A stretch of 64,000 nt of DNA from Azospirillaceae bacterium (GCA_031291675.1 JARLIO010000094.1:1-64000), one strand, 5' to 3'. Counted from the stretch's first letter, positions 43,828-53,027 are shown. The notes: generated from the sequence alone by a model not told the origin. Program-made: numbers and translations.

Positions 43828-44712
43828 TCACGCCCGCACCGCGCCGGCGGGGCCGGCGTCGGGCGCCGCCTCATCGATCGCCGCGGCTTCGGCCTCGATC
43901 TCGCGCAATCCCCGGATCACCTCGGCGATCGCTGCCGCGGCTGGGGCGATCGCTGCCGCGGCTGGGGCGATCGCTGCCGCGGCTGGGGCGATCGCTGCCG
44001 CGGCTGGGGCGATTGCCGCCGCGGCTGGCGACGTCGGGGATCCCTCGCCCGGAACGTCCCACGCGCCGGCGCTCTTCGAAAGCTCGTTCAATCGATCATA
44101 CCGTCGCTTTAGGTCCAAAACGGAGTAATAGACCCCACCCACGACAAGGCGGATCCCCAGCAGCGAGACCGCCAGAACACTGGCCAGAAAGACCAGCGAG
44201 ACCGACGCGGTCTGTTGCAGCACGGCCAGCAACGCGACGCGGGCGCTTTGCTTGGGCGCCCGCGCAATCACGACGCCGCTGCGGTGTCCGAACCCGTCAT
44301 TGACCGGCATGCCGACCTCGATGCCGTCATTGTCAACGACCTGCCATGATCGTGACCCGGTGGCTTCGGCGCCCACCAACCATGACGCCGATGCCAACTC
44401 CCCCAGAGAATCGGGGTCCGTGGCAAACAGGATCTGGCGCTTGGGATCGCAAACGTAAAGACTGACACTGCCGTCGCGCACGACCGTCTCGATCACGCGC
44501 TGCAGATCCTGCTGAAACCCCAAGGGAAAGCCGATCGTCGCCCGCTCATTGGCGGTAACGGCAACGCGATTGGCCAAGGCGGACAACCGCGCGACCACCT
44601 CCTCGTCATGCGCCTCCGACAACGCACTATAGAACGCAAACAGCACAATAGCCTGACCGGCCACGGCGCAGAGCCAAAGGATGACCGCAAGACGCCCGAA
44701 CCCGTTGATCAT
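43828..44712 (-). CDS. two-segment membrane sensor-like protein with PAAAAIA repeats
   Basis: The 294-residue protein has a membrane segment at about 7-29, an extracytoplasmic domain (VSLYVCDPKRQILFATDP, then WQVVDNDGIEVGMPV and HRSGVVIARAP) and a second membrane segment near 165-190. A cytoplasmic tail follows containing five PAAAAIA heptapeptides encoded by a 21-base tandem repeat, and a short helix. No output domain is present. It is the first gene of the minus arm, so its promoter lies in 44713-44871. Function unknown. Confidence 0.75.
   Translation of the reverse strand: MINGFGRLAVILWLCAVAGQAIVLFAFYSALSEAHDEEVVARLSALANRVAVTANERATIGFPLGFQQDLQRVIETVVRDGSVSLYVCDPKRQILFATDPDSLGELASASWLVGAEATGSRSWQVVDNDGIEVGMPVNDGFGHRSGVVIARAPKQSARVALLAVLQQTASVSLVFLASVLAVSLLGIRLVVGGVYYSVLDLKRRYDRLNELSKSAGAWDVPGEGSPTSPAAAAIAPAAAAIAPAAAAIAPAAAAIAPAAAAIAEVIRGLREIEAEAAAIDEAAPDAGPAGAVRA
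43925..44029. repeat. five 21-base tandem repeats inside the sensor gene
   Basis: The unit GCGATCGCTGCCGCGGCTGG plus G is repeated at 43925, 43946, 43967 and 43988, the first four copies identical, with a fifth diverged copy at 44009-44029. It encodes five PAAAAIA heptapeptides and keeps the frame at any copy number. Near-identity suggests recent expansion. Confidence 0.92.
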
Positions 44713-44871
44713 GCCGTCCTCCCTCTGCCGCTGCTATAGCTTATCTCGAACGACGGCGCTGGGCCAATCTGGGTCAGGTTGGTTCGATCTCCTTTGGCGG
44801 GCCCCAGTGATCATGTCGAATCAGTGATCATGCCGAATCAAGGAACCACCGCGACAACAAGGGATACGGCC
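44713..44871. promoter_or_regulatory. divergent control region of the two T6SS arms
   Basis: This 159-base segment separates the minus arm, starting at the sensor gene, from the plus arm, starting at the TPR-methyltransferase. It contains GCTATAGCTTATCTCG near 44740, the best -10-like stretch, and a GATCATG repeat near the plus arm. No sigma-54 or other consensus is clear. Confidence 0.4.
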
Positions 44872-46290
44872 ATGACACCGACGACAGAACTGACGGCAGA
44901 ACCGCCCGCCGCGGCACGTGAGGGGGCCACGATCGCGCTATCCCGCGCTCGGACCTGCCTGCGGCTGGACCAACCCGCGGCGGCGGCGGCGGCCTTTGGC
45001 GAGGCGATCGCCGCCGCACCCGACTGGGCCGTGCCCTACGTCGAATTGGCCGCGCTGCTGCGTCGCGCCGGACAGCTCGACCAGGCCCTGACCGTCTGTG
45101 CCGCCGCCCTGGCCCGCGACGCCGACAACCCGGAAGCGCTGGACTGCTGCGCCCGCGTGCTCCTGGCGCAAAGACGCGACGCCGACGCCGTGATCGCCGC
45201 CAGCCGCGCCGCCGAACTCCATCCCGAGGCCGCGACCGCCCAGGCCCTGTTCGCCCGGACCCTGTTGCGCACCGATGCGCTCGCGTCGGCATTGACAGCG
45301 GCCCGGCAGGCGCTAATTCTGGATCCGAGCCATACCGACGCCGCAGCCGTGCTGTTTCTGGCGTTGGCCCGAGGCCACCAAACCAACGCCGCCATTCGCT
45401 GGGGCCACCGTGCCATCACCCTTGAGCGGGCGCAAAAGCCCGTGATCCTTGAACTTGCCACGCAATTGCAGCAGCGCGGCGACAGCGCTGCCGCAGCCTT
45501 GCTCTTCGAAGAGGCGCGGCGCCGTTTCCCCGAAGACGCCGTGCTGGCCCACCAGGCCGCGGCGGGGCTGGGCGAAACCACGCCCCGCGCCCCGGCCGGC
45601 TATGTCGAGGCCGTTTTTGACCGCGCCGCGGAACAGTTCGACAGCCACCTCGTCGGGACCCTGTCCTATCGCGCCCATGATCTCGTCGTCGACGCGCTGC
45701 TGCGCGCCCGCAGGGCGCGGCGGCCACGGAGCCAAACGACAACCACGCACCAGGGGATCGACATTCTCGATGCCGGCTGCGGCACGGGCTTGTGCGCGCC
45801 CCGGGTCCGCCCGCGGGCCCGGACGCTGGTTGGTGTCGACCTTTCAGCCGGCATGCTGGCCCGTGCCGCCAGACGCGGCCTTTACGACGCCTTGCATCAG
45901 GCCGAGCTGATCACCTTTCTGCAGCATTGTGACGACAGGTTCGATGCCGTGATCAGCGCCGACGTCCTGTGTTATTTCGGCGATCTGGAGCCCCTGTTCG
46001 CCGCCGCCGCCCGGGTCCTGCGACCCGCCGGGATCATGTCCGTGACCGTCGAAGCCCAGGCCGGCACCGGCTACGGGCTGACGCCGTCGGGCCGTTATAC
46101 GCACAGCCTTGACCATCTCCGCCACGCCAGCACGGCGTGGTTCCGGACCCAGGTCCTGCATGAGGCGATCCTGCGCACCGAGTCGACGCGCCCGGTCCGC
46201 GGTTTTGTCGGGGTGTTTGAAATCCGCGCCGCCGCGGGCCCGCATCGGTCTTGCGATCCCGGGCTGACCGGGCGGTCAAAGGCTTGCTGA
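44872..46290 (+). CDS. TPR-repeat SAM-dependent methyltransferase
   Basis: The 472-residue protein has an N-terminal half of about six TPR-like helical repeats (for example AAAAFGEAIAAAPDWAVPYV and ALTAARQALILDPSHTDAAA) and a C-terminal class I methyltransferase domain with motif I DILDAGCGTGLCAPRV near residue 297, LVGVDLSAGMLARAA and DAVISADVLCYFGDLEPL. Proteins of this design are encoded in various gene clusters; the substrate is unknown. The ATG at 44872 follows AAGGGATACGGCC; an upstream ATG at 44830 lacks a good site. It opens the plus arm of the T6SS locus. Confidence 0.85.
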   Translation: MTPTTELTAEPPAAAREGATIALSRARTCLRLDQPAAAAAAFGEAIAAAPDWAVPYVELAALLRRAGQLDQALTVCAAALARDADNPEALDCCARVLLAQRRDADAVIAASRAAELHPEAATAQALFARTLLRTDALASALTAARQALILDPSHTDAAAVLFLALARGHQTNAAIRWGHRAITLERAQKPVILELATQLQQRGDSAAAALLFEEARRRFPEDAVLAHQAAAGLGETTPRAPAGYVEAVFDRAAEQFDSHLVGTLSYRAHDLVVDALLRARRARRPRSQTTTTHQGIDILDAGCGTGLCAPRVRPRARTLVGVDLSAGMLARAARRGLYDALHQAELITFLQHCDDRFDAVISADVLCYFGDLEPLFAAAARVLRPAGIMSVTVEAQAGTGYGLTPSGRYTHSLDHLRHASTAWFRTQVLHEAILRTESTRPVRGFVGVFEIRAAAGPHRSCDPGLTGRSKAC

Positions 46291-46619
46291 CCCGCGAGCG
46301 CCGATTGCGGGCGGTCCTGGAACGCCTGCGGAGCGAACAGCCGGGTGAACGGATGGCCGCGCTGGCGGCGCTGGAAAAACTGATCCCTCAGACCACGACC
46401 TTGCGCGAGGTCCTGGAGGTGGGCCTGTTCTATCTCGACCAGAACGCCATCGACACCAGTCTTCTCGAAGAGGTCGAACGGCTGCGCCTGATCAAGCGCC
46501 TGAGCGACCAGCGCGTCGAGCGTCAGCAGCAGCGGATTCGCGAACTCGAAATGGCGGCCCGCGACGCTTTGCTGGTCCTGAAAGCAGCGTCGGCACAGAG
46601 CAAATTTCGCAAAAATTGA
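46251..46619 (+). CDS. small helical hypothetical protein in the T6SS plus arm
   Basis: The 122-residue frame overlaps the end of the methyltransferase gene by 40 bases and starts at TTG (46251); a later internal start is possible. It is almost entirely charged helix (LRAVLERLRSEQPGERMAAL, then VERLRLIKRLSDQRVERQQQ and RIRELEMAAR) and is likely a coiled coil. No family is recognised. Its overlap and composition suggest a partner of the preceding methyltransferase or the following J-domain-like protein. Confidence 0.65.
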   Translation: MRSRADRAVKGLLTRERRLRAVLERLRSEQPGERMAALAALEKLIPQTTTLREVLEVGLFYLDQNAIDTSLLEEVERLRLIKRLSDQRVERQQQRIRELEMAARDALLVLKAASAQSKFRKN

Positions 46620-46725
46620 ATCATTTCAGTTCCACCAGCCTTTCGTTGTATCATTTCAGAACGGTGATGATTGGCCATTCCCGCAACCTGATTCCGGGCC
46701 ACTATTGGCACCGTGGACCGGCATC

Positions 46726-47457
46726 ATGGAGACAGAGAACGTGTTATCTGAGATTGTGCCTCTTCCTGGCACCACGAATGCAGCCCGGCAATACGACGCA
46801 CAAGCCGATAGCGGAGGCCGCGTGTTCACTCATACCGTGCCGTGCCGATCAGCTCTCAAGGACGCCATCGACAGCATCGCCTCCGACCGCGGCACGACCG
46901 TATCGCTGGTGTTGAAGAACCTGCTGACCGTTCTCGACCCGGTCACCATCGCCAACCTCCCTGATCCCGGGGAACCGACCGATGCCGATGTCTGGACCCA
47001 TAACGTCCTGCTGAGCAATGGCAGGATGCGGCGCGTCCGGGTGATCCCGAAGCTGCGGATCCGGTTTCCGGTGCGGCTCGACCCCGGAACGGTGCGCAAG
47101 GCGGCCTGGACGGTGGTCGCCCTGACGCAGCGGACCAGCCTGACCCTGACGACGGTCCAGCAGACCCAGGCGCTGGAACAGGAGATCAACCGCCAGCGGG
47201 TCCGACTGGAGCAATTCGCGGCCGCGCTCGAGACCCTGGCGTTCCGGCTCCAGCGCAATCCGATCCGCAACGCGGCGCAGGCCGCCTACATCCTCGGCTT
47301 TGCCCACGAATGGGGGCTGGACGCCCCGACCGTCAACAGCCGCTTCCGCAGCCTGGCGCCGATCTTTCATCCCGATACCGGTTTGATCTCGAGCGCCGAT
47401 CGGATGAGCCAACTTGTCGAAGCCCGGAATTTCCTTCTGGAACATCTCAAGAGCTGA
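46726..47457 (+). CDS. protein with a C-terminal J-domain-like region (T6SS plus arm)
   Basis: The 243-residue protein ends with SRFRSLAPIFHPDTG (HPD at about 215-217) followed by RMSQLVEARNFLLEHL, the helix-HPD-helix pattern of DnaJ J domains that stimulate Hsp70 ATPase. The N-terminal half has no known domain but contains a Leu/Arg-rich strand set (RMRRVRVIPKLRIRFPVRL) and a coiled-coil helix near residue 160. The ATG at 46726 is preferred over a TTG seven codons earlier. No DnaK gene is nearby. Confidence 0.72.
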   Translation: METENVLSEIVPLPGTTNAARQYDAQADSGGRVFTHTVPCRSALKDAIDSIASDRGTTVSLVLKNLLTVLDPVTIANLPDPGEPTDADVWTHNVLLSNGRMRRVRVIPKLRIRFPVRLDPGTVRKAAWTVVALTQRTSLTLTTVQQTQALEQEINRQRVRLEQFAAALETLAFRLQRNPIRNAAQAAYILGFAHEWGLDAPTVNSRFRSLAPIFHPDTGLISSADRMSQLVEARNFLLEHLKS

Positions 47458-47794
47458 ACGACGCGACCGGCTGTCCCTGATGCCACACCGGAATCACGCC
47501 GGCGCCCGCCCTGATCCGGGACGACGGACGACGCGCAGGACGCCCGACCCGGGTTCGATCACGTCATCGTTTCCTCCATTTTTGATCGATTATTTCGCCC
47601 TGCCCGACCGGGCTGCTGCCTGCCGCTGCGGCATACCCCTTCGCTTCGCACCCTCAAAAGGTCCGAAACGGAGGGGATCAAGAGGGACTCCCACCAAAAT
47701 GGGCACTATCTCTTCTGGCAATTGAGACCCGTCCCTCGAATGATGCGACTGCAGCGATGGCGCTCGCGCCAGATCCAGTGACATGTGAGGCAGC
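47458..47794. other. 337-base gap before tssB
   Basis: This gap likely holds a promoter for tssB and the core genes. Its right end has GTGAGGCAGC as the tssB ribosome-binding site. Reading frames of up to about 100 codons cross it but are Arg/Pro-rich and unsupported. No terminator is evident. Confidence 0.4.
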
Positions 47795-48328
47795 ATGAGC
47801 GAAAGCATTCAGAAGAAACTGAACCGTGTCCGTCCGCCGCGCGTTCAGCTGAGCTATGAGGTCCACACCGGCGGCGCCAGCGAGTTGAAACAACTGCCGT
47901 TTCTCGTGGGTGTGCTTGCCGATCTCAGCGGTAAGCCCGAAACGCCGCTCCCCAAGGTCAAGGAGCGGAAATTCGTCGAAATTGATCGCGATAATTTCAA
48001 CGATGTCCTCGGTTCAATCACACCGCGTCTTGCGTTCCAGGTTGACAATCGGCTTCAGGAAGACGGCGGCAAACTCAATGTCTTGCTGAATTTCAAAGAA
48101 CTCGGCGATTTCGGGCCCGTGGGTGTCATCAATCAGGTGCCGGCGCTGAAGCGGCTCCTCGAAGCCCGGGCCAAACTCTCCGATCTGTTGACCAAGCTCG
48201 ACGGCAATGACGAACTCAGCGGCTTGCTGAACGACGTGATCGCCAGCACCGAACAAAAAGACGAACTGAAGAAGCTCCTGGGGCCCGGTGAAGAATCCGC
48301 GCCTGGCGAGCCAACGTCCGCTGACTGA
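47795..48328 (+). CDS. tssB: T6SS contractile sheath small subunit TssB
   Basis: The 177-residue protein shows TssB/VipA family features: SIQKKLNRVRPPRVQLSYEV, LPFLVGVLADLSGKPETPL and KERKFVEIDRDNFNDVLGSI. A helical C-terminus with an acidic Ser/Pro tail follows. With TssC it forms the contractile sheath. GTGAGG precedes the ATG, and tssC follows after 60 bases. Confidence 0.97.
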   Translation: MSESIQKKLNRVRPPRVQLSYEVHTGGASELKQLPFLVGVLADLSGKPETPLPKVKERKFVEIDRDNFNDVLGSITPRLAFQVDNRLQEDGGKLNVLLNFKELGDFGPVGVINQVPALKRLLEARAKLSDLLTKLDGNDELSGLLNDVIASTEQKDELKKLLGPGEESAPGEPTSAD

Positions 48329-48388
48329 CATCGTGGCGATGGCCCATGTCTCGGAAGATCATCAGGAATCCAAGGAGTTAGCCGCGAA

Positions 48389-49852
48389 ATGGTGACGTCC
48401 GTCGAAACTGCGAGCAGTTCCAGCCTGCTCGACCGTATGATGGTCGAAGGCAAGATGGCGCGTGAGGAAAATCAACGCCCCTATGCCCGCGACCTCCTCG
48501 CCGAATTTGTCGACCAGGTGCTGGCCGAAACCGGCTCAGCGATCACCGTCGATGTCGTCGAGGCCATCAACCAGCGCATCGGCCAGATCGATGAACTGAT
48601 CAGCCATCAGTTGAACGAGATCATCCACCATGCCGAATTCCAGAAACTGGAATCAACCTGGCGTGGACTGCATTACCTGATCGCGAATACGGAAACGTCG
48701 ACGACGCTGAAGATTCGCGCTTTCAATGTCTCGAAGAAGGATCTGGCCAAGGATCTCGATTCGGCAATCGAATTCGACCAGAGTGCGCTGTTCAAGTCGG
48801 TCTACGAAGCCGAATACGGCACGCTGGGCGGCACGCCCTATGGGCTTCTGATCGGCGACTATGAATTCGGCCGCAATCCCCAGGATCAAGCCCTGTTGGA
48901 GAAGGTTTCCAACGTCGCCGCCGCGGCTCATGCCCCCTTCATCGCCGCCGCGTCACCGTCGCTGTTCGACATGGCGTCGTTCAGTGAATTGTCGGCGCCC
49001 CGCGATCTCAGCAAGATCTTCGAGACCGCGGAAATGGTGAAATGGCGTTCGTTCCGCGCCTCAGAGGATTCGCGCTACGTCGCCCTGGTGCTGCCGCACA
49101 CTTTGGTCCGCCTGCCCTATGGCCCGAAGACGGTTCCGGTTGAGGGCGTCAATTTCGTCGAGGATGTCGACGGCCGCGATCATTCGAAATATCTGTGGGG
49201 TAACGCCGCCTGGGCGCTGGGTGCACGGATCACCAATGCCTTTGCGCAGTATTCCTGGCCGGCGGCGATCCGCGGTGTCGAGGGTGGTGGCAAGGTCGAA
49301 GGTCTGCCGACCCACACCTTCAAAACCGACGAGGGCGACATTGCCCTGAAATGTCCGACGGAAATCGCGATCACCGACCGTCGTGAAAAAGAACTCAACG
49401 ATCTCGGCCTGATTTCGCTGGTGCATTGCAAGAATACCGATTATGCGGCGTTCTTCGGCGGCCAGACCGTTAATCTGCCCAAGGTCTACGAGACCAACGA
49501 AGCCAACAGCAACGCCCGGCTCTCGGCCATGCTGCCCTACGTCCTGGTTGCGTCGCGCTTTGCCCACTACATCAAGGTGATGATGCGCGACAAGGTCGGT
49601 TCGTTCATGACCAAGTCCGATGTCGAAGCCTATCTGTCACGCTGGATCTCGATGTTCGTCACGGCCGACGACAACGCGACGCAACGGGTCAAGGCACAGT
49701 ATCCGCTGCGGGAAGCCCGTATCGACGTTTACGATGTTCCGGGCCGGCCCGGCGTCTATCGCGCCAACGTGTTCCTGCGCCCGCACTTCCAACTGGAAGA
49801 GCTGTCAGCCTCAATTCGGCTTGTCGCCGAATTGCCGCCCCAGGAAGCCTGA
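48389..49852 (+). CDS. tssC: T6SS contractile sheath large subunit TssC
   Basis: The 487-residue protein has the TssC/VipB signature: FQKLESTWRGLHYLIANTET, LIGDYEFGRNPQDQALLEKV, and a C-terminal RFAHYIKVMMRDKVGSFMT followed by EAYLSRWISMFV, then FLRPHFQLEELSASIRLVAE. It polymerises with TssB around the Hcp tube. An AAGGAG lies about 12 bases before the ATG. Confidence 0.97.
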   Translation: MVTSVETASSSSLLDRMMVEGKMAREENQRPYARDLLAEFVDQVLAETGSAITVDVVEAINQRIGQIDELISHQLNEIIHHAEFQKLESTWRGLHYLIANTETSTTLKIRAFNVSKKDLAKDLDSAIEFDQSALFKSVYEAEYGTLGGTPYGLLIGDYEFGRNPQDQALLEKVSNVAAAAHAPFIAAASPSLFDMASFSELSAPRDLSKIFETAEMVKWRSFRASEDSRYVALVLPHTLVRLPYGPKTVPVEGVNFVEDVDGRDHSKYLWGNAAWALGARITNAFAQYSWPAAIRGVEGGGKVEGLPTHTFKTDEGDIALKCPTEIAITDRREKELNDLGLISLVHCKNTDYAAFFGGQTVNLPKVYETNEANSNARLSAMLPYVLVASRFAHYIKVMMRDKVGSFMTKSDVEAYLSRWISMFVTADDNATQRVKAQYPLREARIDVYDVPGRPGVYRANVFLRPHFQLEELSASIRLVAELPPQEA

Positions 49853-50046
49853 GCAGACGCGGCGACGGTATTGGGGATCCGCTGAAACACGCGCCACCGA
49901 TACTGTCGCCACGCCGGGCCCGTGCCGGGCGTGGTGCCGGCAGTATCGAGGGTGCCTCGTCTCCGGAGCCCCGTCGGATTTGCGGCGGAAGTGACGTCAT
50001 CAATGGCCGGGTAACCCCGATCGGCCCCCATTTGGAGTGATTTGCG

Positions 50047-50586
50047 ATGGCAACGATTGTTCTCTCCATTCCCGGCATCGCCGGCGAATGTGAAATTGCG
50101 GTTCCGACCGCGCAGTTGTACAAGACGCTTCCGACTGTCGGCGGTATCATGTGCGATAGCATGAACCAGGATATCGAAGTCGAAATGGAAGTATCGGCGA
50201 GTTCACGCCGTACGGTTCACACGCCGAAGGTCAACAACATCACGCTCGAGCGCAAATATGATTCGGCGTCGATCGCGTTGATCCAGTCGGCTTTGACCTC
50301 GAAGATCGCCGGCACCGCGACCAACAACACCTGGGCGATCTATTGTCTCAAGGCGACCGGTGAAGACACCAGCCAGTGGGGCGTCATGCTGACGATCGTC
50401 CTGGTCAATCCGCTGTTCGCCAAGCATTCGCTCAGCGTCAGCGAAAGCGATACGACCGAATCGATCGAAATCAACGCGACCGATATCACCTGGATCTACA
50501 CCAAGCGTGACGAGACGCAAAAAGCCACCGCGACCAACACGCAGATCGAGTTCAATGTCCTGACCGGTTCGGTCGTCAAGACCTGA
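50047..50586 (+). CDS. hcp: Hcp family T6SS tube protein (third copy, in the core arm)
   Basis: The 179-residue protein begins MATIVLSIPGIAGECEI and ends IEFNVLTGSVVKT, with VNNITLERKYDSASIALIQS and LSVSESDTTESIEINATDIT, the layout of Hcp. Placed between tssC and tssE, it is the likely main tube subunit. It shares with the other two copies the short IPG/IPA-type start and a Cys near residue 37 (GGIMCDS). GGAGTG precedes the ATG. Confidence 0.92.
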   Translation: MATIVLSIPGIAGECEIAVPTAQLYKTLPTVGGIMCDSMNQDIEVEMEVSASSRRTVHTPKVNNITLERKYDSASIALIQSALTSKIAGTATNNTWAIYCLKATGEDTSQWGVMLTIVLVNPLFAKHSLSVSESDTTESIEINATDITWIYTKRDETQKATATNTQIEFNVLTGSVVKT

Positions 50587-50758
50587 TCACCGGGACAACC
50601 GGGGTTCTGGCGTCGCTTGACAATGTTGCGGCGACGCCGGAAACGGCGTCGCCGTCGTTGGCCATAACGGGTGCGATCACCGGCACCGCGTAACCGGTGT
50701 GTGTGTTGCGTGATCATTGTCCATTATCTGCTTTCTTCGCCGCGAGGAGCATGGCGCG

Positions 50759-51214
50759 ATGTCCACCTTGAAGACCGTAAAAGGCGGTCGTTCGCTGCTC
50801 TTCGACCGGCTCTTTGATTTCGAACCCGATCAGATCGCGGATTCCGCCTCGGCTATTGCCTTGACCCTTGATGATCTGCGAACCTCGGTGACGCGCGAGC
50901 TGCTGCGCCTGCTGGCGACCCGATGTCCGGTGGAACGCCGGACGTCCGCGGGGGCGACCGTTATCAACTATGGCATTCCAGACGTCAGCGGCGTGTTCGC
51001 CGCGTCGGTCCGGCAACGCCGGGACTTGGAGAAAAGCATCCTGCAGGCGATTGCTGCTTTCGAACCCCGTCTGCACGCGCCGCGTGTTGAGCTGGTGCCC
51101 GGAACCGGCGCGGGACGATTGACGGTGCGGATTGAAGGTGAACTGCGCCTCGGGACAGTCACCGAGCCCCTGTTCTTCGCCACCCGCCTCGGTGCTGCGC
51201 CGCAGGCCCAATAA
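50759..51214 (+). CDS. tssE: T6SS baseplate protein TssE (gp25-like)
   Basis: The 151-residue protein has gp25-like features: LLFDRLFDFEPD near the start, VINYGIPDVSGVFAASVRQR and KSILQAIAAFEPRLHAPRVE. The EPRL segment is the recognised TssE motif. GAGGAG lies about 10 bases upstream of the ATG at 50759; a competing ATG at 50751 reads into a stop after six codons. The stop is one base before tssF. Confidence 0.93.
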   Translation: MSTLKTVKGGRSLLFDRLFDFEPDQIADSASAIALTLDDLRTSVTRELLRLLATRCPVERRTSAGATVINYGIPDVSGVFAASVRQRRDLEKSILQAIAAFEPRLHAPRVELVPGTGAGRLTVRIEGELRLGTVTEPLFFATRLGAAPQAQ

Positions 51215-51215
51215 G

Positions 51216-53027
51216 ATGCGCCGCGAAGATCTTCTGGACCAATATGAACGGGAACTTCTCTATGTCCGCCGCGCCGGCGAGGGCTTCGCCCGCAGCTACC
51301 CCAAGATCGCCCGGCGCCTGGGATTGGGGCCGGACGAGGCCTCCGACCCGGCGGTCGAGCGGCTGATCGAGTCCTTTGCGTTCCTGACCGCGCGCCTCCA
51401 GCTCAATCTGGAACGCGAGTTTCCGCGCTTTACCGAATCTCTGCTGGCGACCCTGTATCCGCAATGGGTGGCGCCAATACCCTCGCTGGGCATCGCCCGG
51501 GTCGAACCGGCCGTTGGCGAGGGTCTGTTGACGACCGGCTACACCCTGCCCCGCCACACCGCCCTCAGTGCCTTGACCGAAGAGGGCGTACGCTGCCGCT
51601 ATCGCACCTGTTACGACGTGACGCTGTGGCCGCTGGTGCTGACCGACTGCGCCCTCGAACCGGCGGAACGCTATGATTTCCTCGACGGGACCGACGCCGG
51701 CGCGGTATTGCGCCTGCGGCTGGAAACCCGCGGCACCGCCTTCGAGACGCTGGCGATCGATAAGATCCGGGTGTTCATCAATGCCGAAGGCATCCTGACC
51801 GCGGCGCTTCATGATCTGCTGAGCTGTAGCGTCCAGGCGACGGCCTGCCTGATGCCCGGCCAGGCGCCGGTCTGGTGCCGCGATACGGCCAAACAGGCGC
51901 AACCCCTGGTGCAGGCCGTCGGCTTTGGCGCCGAGGACAGCGTCCTGCCCTATCCCGACCATGGCCAACCGGCTTATCGGCTGCTGCAGGAATATTTCGA
52001 ATTCCCGCGCAAATTCGACTTCTATGATCTGGCCCTGCCGGCCGGCAGGTTGCAAGGCGATCGTGTCGACGTCCTGCTGGTGCTGTCACGCTCGCTCCCC
52101 AATCGCCTGACGCTGCGCCCCGACACCTTCGTGCTGGGCTGCACCCCGATCGTCAACCTGTTCACGCGGACCGCCGAACCGATCCGGCTCAACCATCGCC
52201 ATACCGCCTATCGTGTCGTCCCCGATACCGCCCGCGAACGGATCACCGAGGTTCACAGCATCCTCGACGTCACCGGCCTGCGCGACGCCGACAGCGTTCG
52301 CCATGGCTACGTGCCATTGTTTTCCTATCAGCACGCGCAGGCCGACAGCGAGCCCCGCGGATTCTGGACCGCCACCCGCGAGATCACGGCCCATGACAAT
52401 ATTCCGGGCACCGACGTTTATCTCAGCCTGCACCATCTCGATCTTGATATCGCGACGCCCTCCGACGAGACCCTGCTGGTTCACACCCTGTGCACCAACC
52501 GGACCCTGCCGGAGCAGGTCGCAGCCGGATCCATCCTGATGATCGAAGCGGCGGCGCCGGTTGCGGCGATTCGCTGTCTCGACAAGCCGACCGCGGGCCG
52601 GCCGGCACCGATCGGCGCGATGTCGGCCTGGAAACTGATCTCGCAATTGTCCGTCAACCATCTCAGCCTCAGCGACCAGGCCGAGGGGTTGAAGGCGCTT
52701 CAGGCGATGCTGATGGTCAACGCCCCGGATGACTCCTCTTGCCACCAGCAGATCCGCGGGCTCCACGCTTTGTCGTCGCGACCCATTCTGCACCGGATTG
52801 GTGAGGATGCCTGGCGCGGCTTCGTCCGCGGCCTGGAAACCACGATCGAAATCGACGAGCGCAGTTTCGTTGGCGCCAGCCCGCTGGTATTCGCTGGTGT
52901 GCTCGCCCATTTCTTCGGGCTCTATGTCAATGTCAATAGCTTCGTCCAACTCAAATTGCGCTCGGTTCAACGGCAGGGAACCTGGAAAACATGGCCAAGG
53001 TTCGCCGGCAGGCAACCCGTTCTCTGA
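51216..53027 (+). CDS. tssF: T6SS baseplate protein TssF
   Basis: The 603-residue protein starts MRREDLLDQYERELLYVRRA and contains the TssF signature GEGFARSYPKIARRLGLGP, followed by DPAVERLIESFAFLTARLQL. Later it has the FPRFTESLLATLYPQWVAPI segment and the C-terminal EIDERSFVGASPLVFAGVLA. It forms the baseplate wedge with TssE and TssG. Its end overlaps tssG by 37 bases. Confidence 0.96.
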   Translation: MRREDLLDQYERELLYVRRAGEGFARSYPKIARRLGLGPDEASDPAVERLIESFAFLTARLQLNLEREFPRFTESLLATLYPQWVAPIPSLGIARVEPAVGEGLLTTGYTLPRHTALSALTEEGVRCRYRTCYDVTLWPLVLTDCALEPAERYDFLDGTDAGAVLRLRLETRGTAFETLAIDKIRVFINAEGILTAALHDLLSCSVQATACLMPGQAPVWCRDTAKQAQPLVQAVGFGAEDSVLPYPDHGQPAYRLLQEYFEFPRKFDFYDLALPAGRLQGDRVDVLLVLSRSLPNRLTLRPDTFVLGCTPIVNLFTRTAEPIRLNHRHTAYRVVPDTARERITEVHSILDVTGLRDADSVRHGYVPLFSYQHAQADSEPRGFWTATREITAHDNIPGTDVYLSLHHLDLDIATPSDETLLVHTLCTNRTLPEQVAAGSILMIEAAAPVAAIRCLDKPTAGRPAPIGAMSAWKLISQLSVNHLSLSDQAEGLKALQAMLMVNAPDDSSCHQQIRGLHALSSRPILHRIGEDAWRGFVRGLETTIEIDERSFVGASPLVFAGVLAHFFGLYVNVNSFVQLKLRSVQRQGTWKTWPRFAGRQPVL

